A stretch of DNA of 64,000 nucleotides from JBDRCC01 sp043822065 [NCBI: archaeon] (GTDB taxonomy: Archaea; Undinarchaeota; CAZHTU01). The position numbers were made by a program, and so were the translations under genes. Of this stretch, positions 15,809-23,992 are shown piece after piece; positions within the stretch are counted from its first letter, which is position 1, and each line of letters starts with the position of its first letter. A model generated the notes under the pieces. The model made no database searches. It was not told the DNA's origin and saw only the letters and a program-made list of their open reading frames with translations. The DNA is taken from assembly GCA_043822065.1 (NCBI GenBank), contig JBDRCC010000020.1, positions 1 to 64,000 of the forward strand, read 5' to 3'.

Positions 15809-16339
15809 CTAGTAGACCGCAACCGTAAGCACCGCATCCTGCTCCACACCCCCAACCTGCACGCCAACAAGCCGCTTCACGACAGCCCGATTATCCGCAT
15901 CAGGAAGCCTGTCAAGGTACTCCATCCCGCCAGCCTCAATCCCGACCGACAGGTTGTACTTCCCAAGCCCGTACATCTCCCGCACCTTGTCCCTGCCTGC
16001 TTTCAGCATTTCATCAAGCGCGTTTACCTTGCCAATGTCCAGCACCCGTTCTTCTACCGATTTACTTTCCCAGTCGTAATGCGCAAGCCCCGGGTGGTAA
16101 ACGTCCTGAGCCGTCCAGTCCACCCCCGTTTGGCTATACCCTGGATTGTGCACAAGGTCATTCGACACGGTGACCGCAATCTCCTCCATCACCACTCTCC
16201 TGTGCGCCTCGGAAACAGCCTCCGCGCTCCCTGCCAGGTATGCCAGCGCGACAAACACTAGCCAGAGCGACGCCACAAGCCCGACCATGGCGGAAAGGCT
16301 ACTCTGCCCTGACCGTGACCGAACCGTTGGCATTTTCAA
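15809..16339 (-). CDS. Class III signal-peptide protein (pilin-like)
   Basis: A 176-residue protein with leader RSRSGQSSLSAMVGLVASLWLVF. The RSG|QSS arrangement resembles the usual archaeal prepilin cleavage site before Q. The outer domain is polar with no cysteines. It overlaps the upstream gene by 41 nt; an ATG at 16333 is an alternative start. It is predicted to be a pilin subunit. Confidence 0.6.
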   Translation of the reverse strand: MKMPTVRSRSGQSSLSAMVGLVASLWLVFVALAYLAGSAEAVSEAHRRVVMEEIAVTVSNDLVHNPGYSQTGVDWTAQDVYHPGLAHYDWESKSVEERVLDIGKVNALDEMLKAGRDKVREMYGLGKYNLSVGIEAGGMEYLDRLPDADNRAVVKRLVGVQVGGVEQDAVLTVAVY

Positions 16340-16679
16340 TTCTCACCACCCCGCTATACGCCTTATCCTCGGCAGAGACGTTCCCGAAAACCCGTTTCGA
16401 AACCTCCGCCCCGCCCCGCTTCATAGTCAGCTCAGTCCCATTCGACTCAAGGGTAAAGTTGCTCACTTCCAGCCGGAGGCTCACTACGTTCCCGTCGCCG
16501 AGGAAGTGCACCCCGCCGGCGGCATTCGCAATTTTCGTTAGCTCAAGGTTCATTTTCGCCTTCGAGCCGAAGTGCTCCTCCTTCTCGCTGAATCTTATGT
16601 ATATCCCCCCGAAGGCTGCGATTATCATGGCGGAAGCCGCCAGGACCATCATTGCCTCGAGGGCAGCCTGCGCCCTCAT
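16299..16679 (-). CDS. Class III signal-peptide protein (pilin-like)
   Basis: A 126-residue protein starting MRAQAALEAMMVLAASAMIIA, the canonical class III form with E at +5 from an A|Q cleavage site. The outer domain is beta-rich with several N-x-S/T sequons (SNFTLESNGTELT, GNVSAED, NANGSVT). It is separated by 3 nt from the preceding gene, in a tight operon. Confidence 0.7.
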   Translation of the reverse strand: MRAQAALEAMMVLAASAMIIAAFGGIYIRFSEKEEHFGSKAKMNLELTKIANAAGGVHFLGDGNVVSLRLEVSNFTLESNGTELTMKRGGAEVSKRVFGNVSAEDKAYSGVVRIENANGSVTVRAE

Positions 16680-16682
16680 GCC

Positions 16683-16874
16683 CTATTTGGCAAGCTCTGC
16701 CAAGGCGCCATTCAGCTGGCTTGCCGCAGTCTTGTTCAGCTCTAACGCCGCGCCCTTCGCAAACCCGACGGCTATCGACGCGACGGCTATCCCCACCGCG
16801 AGCATCATCAGCGTTACCAGCGCGCCGGAGACCGCCCTTGATGCCATCAGCCTTGTCCTGAGTATTTTCCACAT
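16683..16874 (-). CDS. Small pilin-like membrane protein
   Basis: A 63-residue product from the ATG at 16874, with GAGGTG 7 nt upstream as a good ribosome-binding site. The sequence is a basic leader (MWKILRTRLMASRAVSG), a long hydrophobic helix and a short helical tail (LNKTAASQLNGALAELAK). It looks like a major pilin or archaellin-like subunit of minimal size. It begins the pilin-like gene run on this strand. Confidence 0.6.
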   Translation of the reverse strand: MWKILRTRLMASRAVSGALVTLMMLAVGIAVASIAVGFAKGAALELNKTAASQLNGALAELAK

Positions 16875-16970
16875 ACTGCCCACCTCAAACTTCCGGCGGG
16901 TTCGCTTGCTTATAAATCTTCCCATAACAAGATATTTAAACAACGGAACTTTTCTCTAATTGGAGGTAAC

Positions 16971-17306
16971 ATGGCACTAATAGTCGAAGGAGCCGCAATG
17001 GCTTTGACCCTTTTCGTCATCGGCGTACTGGCGAACTATTCCGGAATCGTGAAGAAGGCAGAGAAAGGCTTTGAGTTTATCATCGCCGGAGCTTTCCTGT
17101 ACATCTTCACCGCCGCTCTCCAGTACACTCTGACATTCAGGGTTGCTGGTGTCTACATCGTGGAGCTCAGCACAACTTTCGGCATACTGATGGCGCTTGT
17201 CGCAATGGCTTCGAGCCTGCTTGCGCTGTTCTGCGTCCTTATGGGCGCGCTGTATGCTGTCGAGGAGCTCAGCCAGCAGCACGCAAAGCGATCCGGGAAG
17301 CGATAG
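16971..17306 (+). CDS. Small membrane protein, three helices
   Basis: A 111-residue protein with three to four hydrophobic segments and a basic C-terminal tail (QQHAKRSGKR). GGAGGTAAC directly precedes the ATG, a strong Shine-Dalgarno site. It separates the pilin genes from the platform gene and runs in the opposite direction. The function is unknown. Confidence 0.55.
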   Translation: MALIVEGAAMALTLFVIGVLANYSGIVKKAEKGFEFIIAGAFLYIFTAALQYTLTFRVAGVYIVELSTTFGILMALVAMASSLLALFCVLMGALYAVEELSQQHAKRSGKR

Positions 17307-17351
17307 GCGGCATTGCAGCATTGGGGCATCATTTCAGGTTGCCCTCGCATA

Positions 17352-19091
17352 TCATATAAGGCTAAGGCTTTTTGTTATGCTGAACAGTGCGTTCCCCCCT
17401 ACCAAAAGGATGGGAAGGTACATCAGCATCTTTTTTTTGTTCCCCTCCAGGTTGGCGACTGAAAAAGAAATAACAAACGGCTGGACCAGGAGGTTCAGCT
17501 GGATGCCCTTCACGAGTGCGTCAAGCATTCCTAGGTCTACCGTGAACAACGTCCCGTTAAGCAGGCCCACCAGCCCGCCGCCCATCGAGACCACGACGCC
17601 GAACAGGCATGACGCTATCATGAATCCGGCAAGCTGGGTCATCCTCTCGCTTGCAGTCGCCGACCTTGCCTCCTGCATGAGGTACTTTACCCTCCGTATG
17701 TATTCCGACGTCTCAAGGAAAGCCTGGCGCATGTTCACCCCCGTCTTGTGGGCGTCAACAAGCAGCGAAGAAGCCCGCTTCACGAGCTCTGAGCCGGTGT
17801 CCCTGTAGATTTTTGAGAGCGACTCCTCGACCGTGCTCCCCGCCTCAATCTCCCTCGAAGCCATGGAAAAGTGCCAGCTTATCCCATTGAGCCCGAGCTT
17901 TCCTATCCCGCTGACTATCCTCTCCGTCCTGTCCTCCGAAAACTGCGCAGCCTGCTCAAGGACGACTGGGAGGTTTTCCTCAAGGTCCTTTAGGAAGGAC
18001 GCGTACTGCACAAGGGGGTAGGCGATGAACGCCCCGCCGGCGAACGCGCCTGCGGCCGCGGAAAATGCGACCGAGTTAAACGCCCCTGCGCCAAGCGCCC
18101 TTGCAAGCAGGATGCTGCCTGCAAAAGCCCCCACACCAAGCGCCATCCCAGCCCCAACTCGAAATCCCGCTCCGTGCCCGTACCCCAGCACTCCAAGCGC
18201 CCTGTCGAGCTCGTCCAGCATGCCATCCTTCCTCGTGCCGTGCAGCCTCTTCACGAAAACCGGCACTGTCGAAAGCTGGTACTGGTAAAGGCATATTGCG
18301 GCGAAGCTGAAGCCAAAGCCTATCCCCGAGCTTATTGCAAGCTCAGAGACGTCCGGCGAGTAAATCAGCATGCCTATCATCAGCAGGCAGACAAGAAGCG
18401 TCGGGAATACGACGGTAAAAACGGTCGACGTCTGGCTTAGAATGCCCGACTTCGCGTTGTGCTCCCTCAAAACATTCTCATTTTTCTTCAGTATGGCCTC
18501 AGCCACCTGCCGTATGCTCCCGCTGTTCGGCTGGGCGTACGAGCTCTTGAGCGCGGCAATTCCCTGGCCAACGAGCACCGAGTCGACTGAATCCGCTACC
18601 CTGTCCAGCCCGTCGAGGATGCTCGCCCCAGCCCGTTCCCAAATCAGGACGCGCCTTACCTCCTCGGAAAAATGGCCGTAGCCGGAGGAAACGCGCTCAA
18701 GGCATTTCCGGAACAGCCTGCCGGAGCCCATATCCGCCGAAACCACAAGGAGCCCGAGCCCCATGTCCGTTTCGAATTCCTCTGCGTACCTCTTCCTGCA
18801 CTTATCAGGCTCAATCAGCGAAAGCGCAAAGCAGCCAAAGCCAGCCATCCCGGCAGCCAAGAGCGCCCTTGAAAGCCCACCCCCAAGCAGCCCAAACAGC
18901 GCGAGGAGCAGCAGGAAAACCATGCCGAAACCCAAAATTCCCAGGAACACAGAATACACAAACCACTCCTCCGCAGAATGCTCGAGCTGCGACTTTGCAA
19001 GGCTCTTTCCAAGGTATTCTCTTGCCGTAGAGGGTATTGGTACAAGCGGTTTTATCTTTTGGCTGAGCTCTACGAGGCTGTCCTTTTTCAA
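17352..19091 (-). CDS. TadC/type II secretion F-family pilus platform protein
   Basis: A 579-residue membrane protein with two F-domain-like cytoplasmic regions between helix pairs. The signatures are FETDMGLGLLVVSADMGSG and LEENLPVVLEQAAQFSEDRTE, each followed by helical segments such as GSTVEESLSKIYRDTGSEL. This is the membrane core that works with a PilB/TadA-type ATPase to assemble archaeal type IV pilus-like filaments. The start is TTG, 4 nt after a small upstream gene. No ATPase or prepilin peptidase gene lies in this window. Confidence 0.8.
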   Translation of the reverse strand: MKKDSLVELSQKIKPLVPIPSTAREYLGKSLAKSQLEHSAEEWFVYSVFLGILGFGMVFLLLLALFGLLGGGLSRALLAAGMAGFGCFALSLIEPDKCRKRYAEEFETDMGLGLLVVSADMGSGRLFRKCLERVSSGYGHFSEEVRRVLIWERAGASILDGLDRVADSVDSVLVGQGIAALKSSYAQPNSGSIRQVAEAILKKNENVLREHNAKSGILSQTSTVFTVVFPTLLVCLLMIGMLIYSPDVSELAISSGIGFGFSFAAICLYQYQLSTVPVFVKRLHGTRKDGMLDELDRALGVLGYGHGAGFRVGAGMALGVGAFAGSILLARALGAGAFNSVAFSAAAGAFAGGAFIAYPLVQYASFLKDLEENLPVVLEQAAQFSEDRTERIVSGIGKLGLNGISWHFSMASREIEAGSTVEESLSKIYRDTGSELVKRASSLLVDAHKTGVNMRQAFLETSEYIRRVKYLMQEARSATASERMTQLAGFMIASCLFGVVVSMGGGLVGLLNGTLFTVDLGMLDALVKGIQLNLLVQPFVISFSVANLEGNKKKMLMYLPILLVGGNALFSITKSLSLI

Positions 19092-19095
19092 ATCT

Positions 19096-19218
19096 TCAGA
19101 ACGGCAGCGAGATTGGCATGCTTATGAACCCAAACCACTGCAGCACGAAAACTATGACGATTACCGCAAGGACTGCGATAACCGCATACACCAGCTTTCT
19201 CTTCGTCTCGTCTTCCAT
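19096..19218 (-). CDS. Tiny single-pass membrane protein upstream of tadC-like gene
   Basis: A 40-residue reading frame: a charged head MEDETKRK, one hydrophobic helix (LVYAVIAVLAVIVIVFVL) and a short tail ending SLPF. It ends 4 nt before the platform-protein start and is probably translated first in the same mRNA. A TATA-like TTTATATGC lies about 40 nt upstream. The function is unknown, but the position suggests a pilus accessory protein. Confidence 0.5.
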   Translation of the reverse strand: MEDETKRKLVYAVIAVLAVIVIVFVLQWFGFISMPISLPF

Positions 19219-19281
19219 CAAAACCGCCCAGTACCAGTCTTTTTGGCTTAACTTGCATATAAACCTTGTTCGCTGGTGAAA

Positions 19282-20001
19282 TCAGAACTTTATAAAACTA
19301 TCTAACTTCTCGCAGCCGAAGCTCACCCACAGCCCGAGGAGGTAATGTGATAGGAAGCCATAAGTCCCGCCGGTGCCGTACGCCAGGTAGGCAATCACAA
19401 GGAATCCGGCAACCCCGATGCCGACGCGCTTCCTGTCGAACCCGCGCGGCGTCTTTACTTCAGTAAGGTAGCCGAGACCAAGCCCGAGCAGCGAGCCGCT
19501 GTACTCGCTGTACATGAATCCAGGGCTTATGTAGAGCGCAAAAATAGTGAGCGCGAGAACTCCGCCGAGCAGGTACCACCTGTACCTCTTTTCAACCTTG
19601 TACTCCGGGAATCTCTTCCAGAGGCTGAATACAACGTACCCTTCCACCGCGCCTATAAGCAGCCCGGCAACAACGTCCTGCCAGAAGTGTTCCCCCATGG
19701 CCACCCTGCTTATCGCGACCAGCAGGGCAAGGGAGTAATACCACGGCTCCTCCCTGAGGAATGAAAGCAGCGCGCTTATCCTGGAGGTGTGTGCGCTCGG
19801 GAAAGAGTAGCTTGGCTCAGTTGCGCCGGCAGGCCTCTGGACCGCGAAAAAGTTCTTCAGCCCCCCGATGAGAAGCGAGTCCAGGAGCAGTACGCCTGAC
19901 AGCCCGATGCTCCGCTTCCGCTGGCCAGTCCAGACAAGAAGCCCTATGACTAGCAGGAAAAAGTAAAGCCCGCCAAGCTCCGTTACTATTTCCCAGACCA
20001 T
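19282..20001 (-). CDS. PAP2-family membrane phosphatase
   Basis: A 239-residue polytopic protein with the three PAP2 motifs: KNFFAVQRP, PSAHTS and SRVAMGEHFWQDV. These hold the catalytic histidine and phosphate-binding residues of lipid and undecaprenyl-type phosphatases. The likely role is dephosphorylation of isoprenoid or lipid phosphates at the outer face of the membrane. The ATG at 20001 (MVWEIVTEL) is preferred over 20049 because the extra residues would overlap the divergent promoter. Confidence 0.85.
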   Translation of the reverse strand: MVWEIVTELGGLYFFLLVIGLLVWTGQRKRSIGLSGVLLLDSLLIGGLKNFFAVQRPAGATEPSYSFPSAHTSRISALLSFLREEPWYYSLALLVAISRVAMGEHFWQDVVAGLLIGAVEGYVVFSLWKRFPEYKVEKRYRWYLLGGVLALTIFALYISPGFMYSEYSGSLLGLGLGYLTEVKTPRGFDRKRVGIGVAGFLVIAYLAYGTGGTYGFLSHYLLGLWVSFGCEKLDSFIKF

Positions 20002-20052
20002 AGCTCCCCTAAATATACCAACATTTAAAATCTTATGCCCCTTATACAAACC

Positions 20053-20235
20053 ATGAAGCGCGGAGTCTCGCTTTCCATGGAGCTTGTGGTTTCCCTTATC
20101 CTCCTGCTGTGCGTGGGAATCCTGCTAATACTCTTCTTCCAGGGAAGGATTTATGAAACAGTCAAGATGGTGGAATTCGGCGGCTCTTTCAGCGCCGAAG
20201 AGGGCGCTGGCAGGATAATCTCCGGCTACTCATAG
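20053..20235 (+). CDS. Class III signal-peptide protein, very short
   Basis: A 60-residue protein with leader MKRGVSLSMELVVSLILLL and an outer tail of about 25 residues without cysteines. A TTTAAAATC element about 26 nt upstream supports the ATG at 20053. It is pilin-like in form; its short outer part is similar to that of the product at 16683-16874. Confidence 0.6.
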   Translation: MKRGVSLSMELVVSLILLLCVGILLILFFQGRIYETVKMVEFGGSFSAEEGAGRIISGYS

Positions 20236-20269
20236 GCATTTTATATATTCTGAAACCCACCCCATTCTC

Positions 20270-21019
20270 ATGAAGCGCTTGCTCTTGCTGTTCCTCCTAG
20301 CTGCAGCCGCGGCAGCCAGCCCGCTCTCCGAAACCGAAACCGAGTTCAGCCTGCCTGCCGCAGGGATAAGCCTCTACGGCACAAACTCGACATACTCGGT
20401 CTCTGACATTGAAAGTTCTGTCAAGAAGTTCCAGGCGCAGAAGGTCGAGCCCGCGGACTATGCCTTTCAGGCAGCGCTATTTGCTGCGGAAGCCGCAACC
20501 TTCACCGCGCTTGAGGTCAAGTTCTCAAAAGCCCTACGGTTTTCTGACGAGGCTTACAAGAAGGCAGGCTTGACAACGCGGGGCAAGACGGCATCAAAGG
20601 ACGTCCTGAAAGCCGCAGGCAAAAAAGTCAAGGAGGAATCAGCAGGCACGTTCTCCGCGCTCCAGCTCACGGCAGACGCAGTCCGGGCGCTTGCGATCTC
20701 CGGGCCAACGCCAGGCGGGCTTAGGAAGGCGGCAAAGCACGCAGTCTACTGCGCTGCGGAAAACTACGCCTACGCCCTGTCGAAGGGCGTCTCCCCTGGC
20801 GACCCGAAGATGAATGAGGCAGCAGACTACCTCCGGCTGGCAGTCCTGCACTACCGCAGCTTTTCCCCAGCCATAGACGCGGCTTCCCTTACCTACACAA
20901 AATACACCCCCACTGGCTTCAACAAGGTCGTCGAAAATTCCATCCTTTCAGTCCAGGCCAGCAAGCTCGCCCTGAAAAACAAGCCGGCAAAAAAATCCGC
21001 CCAGCTCTCCATCCGATAG
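20270..21019 (+). CDS. Secreted alpha-helical protein of unknown family
   Basis: A 249-residue protein with a clear signal peptide (MKRLLLLFLLAAAAAASPLS) and a mature part made of alanine-rich helices. It ends in a basic segment (NKPAKKSAQLSIR). No domain was recognised. A TATA box (TTTATATATT, about 20240) lies 26 nt before the ATG. It may be exported with the pilin-like proteins nearby. Confidence 0.6.
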   Translation: MKRLLLLFLLAAAAAASPLSETETEFSLPAAGISLYGTNSTYSVSDIESSVKKFQAQKVEPADYAFQAALFAAEAATFTALEVKFSKALRFSDEAYKKAGLTTRGKTASKDVLKAAGKKVKEESAGTFSALQLTADAVRALAISGPTPGGLRKAAKHAVYCAAENYAYALSKGVSPGDPKMNEAADYLRLAVLHYRSFSPAIDAASLTYTKYTPTGFNKVVENSILSVQASKLALKNKPAKKSAQLSIR

Positions 21020-21049
21020 GCTTTTATTGAATCGCGCCTTTAGCAAACC

Positions 21050-21457
21050 ATGGACGGAAAGGAATACCGGGTTCTAATGCGGGTTGGCGGAGCGACATTC
21101 GTGACAATCTTCATCCTTTTCATCTTTGTAGGCGCCGTCAGCGGAGAAAGCATCTGGGAGATGGAGGCCCTCAACCTCGTAGAAATCTTCGTTGCAATCC
21201 CAATCCTCTCTGTGGCATACTACTGGCTAATATCCAGCAAGGTGGAGGAGTTCGAGAAGCGGCTTGAGGTCCAGGAAAAGCTCTTCGAGAAGATAGTCAA
21301 GGAGTTCGGAATCGAGGAGGAGAAGCTTACCCTCGAAGAGAATGACATCTCGCAGGAGGAGAAGACCCTGAAAGAGGACATAGGCGAGCTAAAGGGCCTT
21401 GTCAAGCACATGCACTCAGACCTCACCGTTTTGCGGGAGAAGCTGAAGCGGAAGTGA
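21050..21457 (+). CDS. Two-helix membrane protein with cytoplasmic coiled coil
   Basis: A 135-residue protein with two membrane helices (residues about 12-30 and 45-62). A highly charged coiled-coil tail follows, with many EEK and LEE repeats, ending EKLKRK. A TATA-like CTTTTATTG lies about 26 nt upstream. No enzyme motif is present. Confidence 0.6.
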   Translation: MDGKEYRVLMRVGGATFVTIFILFIFVGAVSGESIWEMEALNLVEIFVAIPILSVAYYWLISSKVEEFEKRLEVQEKLFEKIVKEFGIEEEKLTLEENDISQEEKTLKEDIGELKGLVKHMHSDLTVLREKLKRK

Positions 21458-21495
21458 CCACAAACCTTTTTTAAGCCCCCACGATTGGTAATATC

Positions 21496-22347
21496 ATGAA
21501 ACAGTCATTAGATTCCGTAAAGCGCGGGTTTGCGCAGATGCTCAAGGGCGGCGTCATAATCGACGTCACCAGCCCTGACGATGCGAAGCTTGCAGAGCAC
21601 GTAGGCGCTGTTGCAGTGCTCGTCACCGAAAAGCTCGCCGCTGACACCCGCGGGACTGATTACATCGGGCGGATGGCAGACCCAAAGGTCATCACTGAAA
21701 TCTCCAGCGCAGTCACAATCCCTGTGATTGCCAAAGTCCGGCTTGGCCACATATCCGAGGCCCAGATTCTAGCGGAGCTAAACGTCGACATGATATTCGA
21801 GAGCGATGACACCCCGGCGCCAGGCATCTGCTACATAGACAAATGCGAGTTTTCCACGCCGTTTGTCTGCGGCGCATCAACCCTCTCCGGCGCGCTGAAG
21901 CGCATCGACGAGGGCGCATCAATGATACGCATCAACGGCGACTCCGGCTCCGGCAGCGTCTCAGAGCTTATCGGCAATATACGCACCATCAGCAGCGAGG
22001 TGCGTGCGCTTGTCGAGAACAGGAACAGCAGCTCCTTTTTGGCGAAGAAGGCTGACGAGTACGGCGTCTGCTTCGAGCTGGTCGAGGACACGGCTAAAAT
22101 CGGCAGGCTTCCCGTCGCTTGCTTTGCCGCAGGCGGCATAAGCACCCCTGCCGACGTCGCGCTTGCCATGCATATGGGCTGCGACGGCGTTTTTGTAGGC
22201 TCAGGGATATTCAAGGCGCAGCACCCTGACAAGATGGCGAAAGCTCTTGTCTTTGCATCTGACAACTACTCAAAGCCGGACATACTTGCTAAAGTGACTT
22301 CTGCGGCCGGAAGGCCGATGCCTGCGAAGAAAAAGCTGCAGGCCTGA
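21496..22347 (+). CDS. PdxS-like pyridoxal 5'-phosphate synthase subunit lacking the second catalytic lysine
   Basis: A 283-residue beta/alpha barrel protein. It keeps the PdxS landmarks GGVIIDV (Asp24 equivalent), RMADPKVI, IPVIAKVRLGH (Lys81 equivalent), PFVCGA and the C-terminal FAAGGISTPADVALAM..GCDGVFVGSGIF. PdxS condenses ribose 5-phosphate, glyceraldehyde 3-phosphate and ammonia to PLP in a complex with the glutaminase PdxT. At the place of RTKGEPGTG it reads RINGDSGSG, so the lysine equivalent to B. subtilis Lys149 is Asn. No pdxT gene is adjacent. It may be a regulatory pseudoenzyme or have another activity. A TTTTTTAAGC element lies about 25 nt upstream. Confidence 0.85.
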   Translation: MKQSLDSVKRGFAQMLKGGVIIDVTSPDDAKLAEHVGAVAVLVTEKLAADTRGTDYIGRMADPKVITEISSAVTIPVIAKVRLGHISEAQILAELNVDMIFESDDTPAPGICYIDKCEFSTPFVCGASTLSGALKRIDEGASMIRINGDSGSGSVSELIGNIRTISSEVRALVENRNSSSFLAKKADEYGVCFELVEDTAKIGRLPVACFAAGGISTPADVALAMHMGCDGVFVGSGIFKAQHPDKMAKALVFASDNYSKPDILAKVTSAAGRPMPAKKKLQA

Positions 22348-22386
22348 TTAGAGCAGAATTACCATCAGGTCGAATATGACCGAGCT
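22348..22386 (-). repeat. Orphan copy of the CPBP gene 3' tail
   Basis: These 39 nt repeat the last 13 codons (including stop) of the gene at 22418-23029, found there at 22418-22456, with 36 of 39 positions identical. In that reading frame all three differences are silent: ATT/ATC, CTC/CTT and stop TAA/TAG. The copy begins directly after the pdxS-like TGA stop. Confidence 0.9.
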
Positions 22387-22407
22387 CAGCTTTTTGAGAA
22401 AAAGCTG
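22387..22407. terminator. Bidirectional T-rich hairpin
   Basis: CAGCTTTTT, a 3-nt loop and AAAAAGCTG form a perfect 9-bp stem with five T residues on each strand. It lies between convergent genes and between the two tail copies, so it could end transcription from both sides. Confidence 0.6.
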
Positions 22408-22417
22408 ATGCAAAAAC

Positions 22418-23029
22418 CTAAAGCAGGATTACCATCAGGTCGAATATGACCGAGCTTATGAAATGCATCAGGAAGCTTGGCAAAATCGAATTTGTCTTCA
22501 GGTCAACCCACCCGAAGGCGTAGCCCGCGAAAAACGAGTATGGCACCTCAAGCCAGGGCTTTCCTATATGGACCAGCATGTACACGAACGAATGGACCAG
22601 GTTCCCCCACCACTTGTCCTTCAGGCTGAACAGCAGGAAGCCCCTGTAAAAGAACTCCGTCGAGAACATTATAACACCAACCAGCGCCTCGAAAGCTATG
22701 AACATCCACCAGCTGTCAAGCGCCCCCTTCCACTCGGGGTAGTACAGCTTGAAGTCCCCAAGCATTGCGCCGTATGCCATTATCGGCATTGCTACCAGAA
22801 GGAGAATTGCGGAATACTTCAGCCCCGTTCTCCAGTCCCCAAGCTGCATCCCATACGCTGGGAGCTTCTTGCCCCACGCATGCAGGACAATCATCGGGAT
22901 TGCCGCAAGGAAAAGGAACGTGTGCGCCGTCCTCATGAACACGCCTGGCGGGCTTGTGAAATAGCTGCACCATGCCAGGACGCCGGCAAGGGCGAGCACC
23001 AGCAACTTGTTGACTTTCTCAATCTTCAT
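22418..23029 (-). CDS. CPBP/CAAX-family intramembrane protease-like protein
   Basis: A polytopic protein of about 203 residues with the family motifs STEFFYRGFLL (E..xxR motif, one of the usual two glutamates replaced), FVYMLVHIGKPW and a C-terminal FLMHFISS. The family contains prenyl-protein endopeptidases and related membrane proteins. The ATG at 23029 is favoured over 23035 because the TATA box at 23050-23061 is about 26 nt upstream. Its last codons are duplicated at 22348. Confidence 0.75.
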   Translation of the reverse strand: MKIEKVNKLLVLALAGVLAWCSYFTSPPGVFMRTAHTFLFLAAIPMIVLHAWGKKLPAYGMQLGDWRTGLKYSAILLLVAMPIMAYGAMLGDFKLYYPEWKGALDSWWMFIAFEALVGVIMFSTEFFYRGFLLFSLKDKWWGNLVHSFVYMLVHIGKPWLEVPYSFFAGYAFGWVDLKTNSILPSFLMHFISSVIFDLMVILL

Positions 23030-23049
23030 GCCCACGTATAATATCTAAA

Positions 23050-23061
23050 TCTATTTATACT
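23050..23061. promoter_or_regulatory. Shared symmetrical TATA box
   Basis: CTATTTATACTG reads as a TATA element on both strands. Its centre is about 26-27 nt from both divergent ATG codons, at 23029 (minus) and 23083 (plus), so one box may serve both genes. Confidence 0.5.
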
Positions 23062-23082
23062 GAAAACTGCAATATTCCCCCC

Positions 23083-23598
23083 ATGCCAGCCCGCACTTTC
23101 ATGGGCAAGTCCCCAAAGTGGGACCAATCCTGCTACATCGACCAAGCGGCAGTCCTGATTGGCGACGTCACCATAGGGAAATCATGCAGCGTCTGGCCTG
23201 GAGCGGTAATCCGCGCCGACGTGAACAAAATCCAGATTGGGGACAACACAAGCGTCCAGGACAACTGCGTCCTGCACGTCTCCGCCGCCAGGGGGATAAA
23301 AATCGGGAGCAATGTCGTCATCGGCCACGGCGCCATAATCCACAGCTGTGAAATCGGAGACAGCTGCGTCATCGGGATGGGCGCTACAATCCTAGAGGGC
23401 GCGAAAATTGGAAGGGGTGCCGTCATCGGGGCGAACTCGCTCGTCCGCGAGGGGCAGGAAATCGGGGAAATGGAGCTCGCAGTCGGTTCGCCCGCAGTTG
23501 TGAAGAAAAAGCTTGCCGACCTTTCCCTAAACAAGCACCTTCTTGGGGAGTACGCACTCCTGGCTGCCAGGCATCGGTCAGAAAACATTAAAAAATAG
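23083..23598 (+). CDS. Gamma-class carbonic anhydrase family protein
   Basis: A 171-residue left-handed beta-helix protein built of hexapeptide repeats. Zinc-ligand histidines lie in CVLHVS and in GHGAIIHS, where two histidines are five residues apart as in gamma carbonic anhydrases. The C-terminal helix is shorter than in Cam and the acidic loop is absent, as in the YrdA/CamH type. Carbonic anhydrase activity is therefore possible but not assured. Confidence 0.85.
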   Translation: MPARTFMGKSPKWDQSCYIDQAAVLIGDVTIGKSCSVWPGAVIRADVNKIQIGDNTSVQDNCVLHVSAARGIKIGSNVVIGHGAIIHSCEIGDSCVIGMGATILEGAKIGRGAVIGANSLVREGQEIGEMELAVGSPAVVKKKLADLSLNKHLLGEYALLAARHRSENIKK

Positions 23599-23614
23599 CC
23601 GCCATTCAGCACTT

Positions 23615-23812
23615 ATGAAGCTTATACTCGCCGCAATCCTGCTCTGCCTGCTTGTTATCCCGGCAGCCGCCCAAGTGGAGGAGCCCCAGAAAATTAATGT
23701 GTTCGAGGTAGTAAAGAAGATTATCAATGCCGTTGGCGACTTCATCATGCGCGCCTTTGACCGGGTTTTCAAGTTTAACGAGACTGAAGCAGAACTATCC
23801 GACTGGGAATAG
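23615..23812 (+). CDS. Small secreted protein
   Basis: A 65-residue protein with a signal peptide (MKLILAAILLCLLVIPAAAQ) and a mature part of about 45 residues ending ELSDWE, mostly amphipathic helix. An ATTAAAAAAT element lies about 26 nt before the ATG. No family recognised. Confidence 0.55.
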   Translation: MKLILAAILLCLLVIPAAAQVEEPQKINVFEVVKKIINAVGDFIMRAFDRVFKFNETEAELSDWE

Positions 23813-23848
23813 TAAATATTTAAATACCCAACTGTCCAATAGTCTTCT

Positions 23849-23992
23849 ATGGCAGAAGAGCACAAACACGAAACGCTCCATGAGGAGACTGGCATTAGCA
23901 AGTACCTCATAATAGCCATAGTCCTTGCGATAGTCGTAATCGCAATATTGCTAATGCCCGCTCACTGGTTCTACTGGCTAACCTACAGGTAA
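23849..23992 (+). CDS. Tiny single-pass membrane protein
   Basis: A 47-residue reading frame: a histidine-rich head (MAEEHKHETLHEE), one hydrophobic helix and the tail HWFYWLTYR. A strong TATA-like TATTTAAATAC lies 27 nt upstream. Its final codons overlap the orphan copy of the convergent gene's 3' tail. Confidence 0.55.
   Translation: MAEEHKHETLHEETGISKYLIIAIVLAIVVIAILLMPAHWFYWLTYR
23974..23992 (-). repeat. Orphan copy of the 3' tail of the gene at 24084
   Basis: CTGGCTAACCTACAGG (16 nt) recurs exactly at 24080-24095, the 3' end of the minus-strand gene 24084-24398. The adjoining codon is TTA here and CTG there, both leucine in that frame (LPVG then stop). This copy also forms the end of the plus-strand gene 23849-23992. 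Confidence 0.75.
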
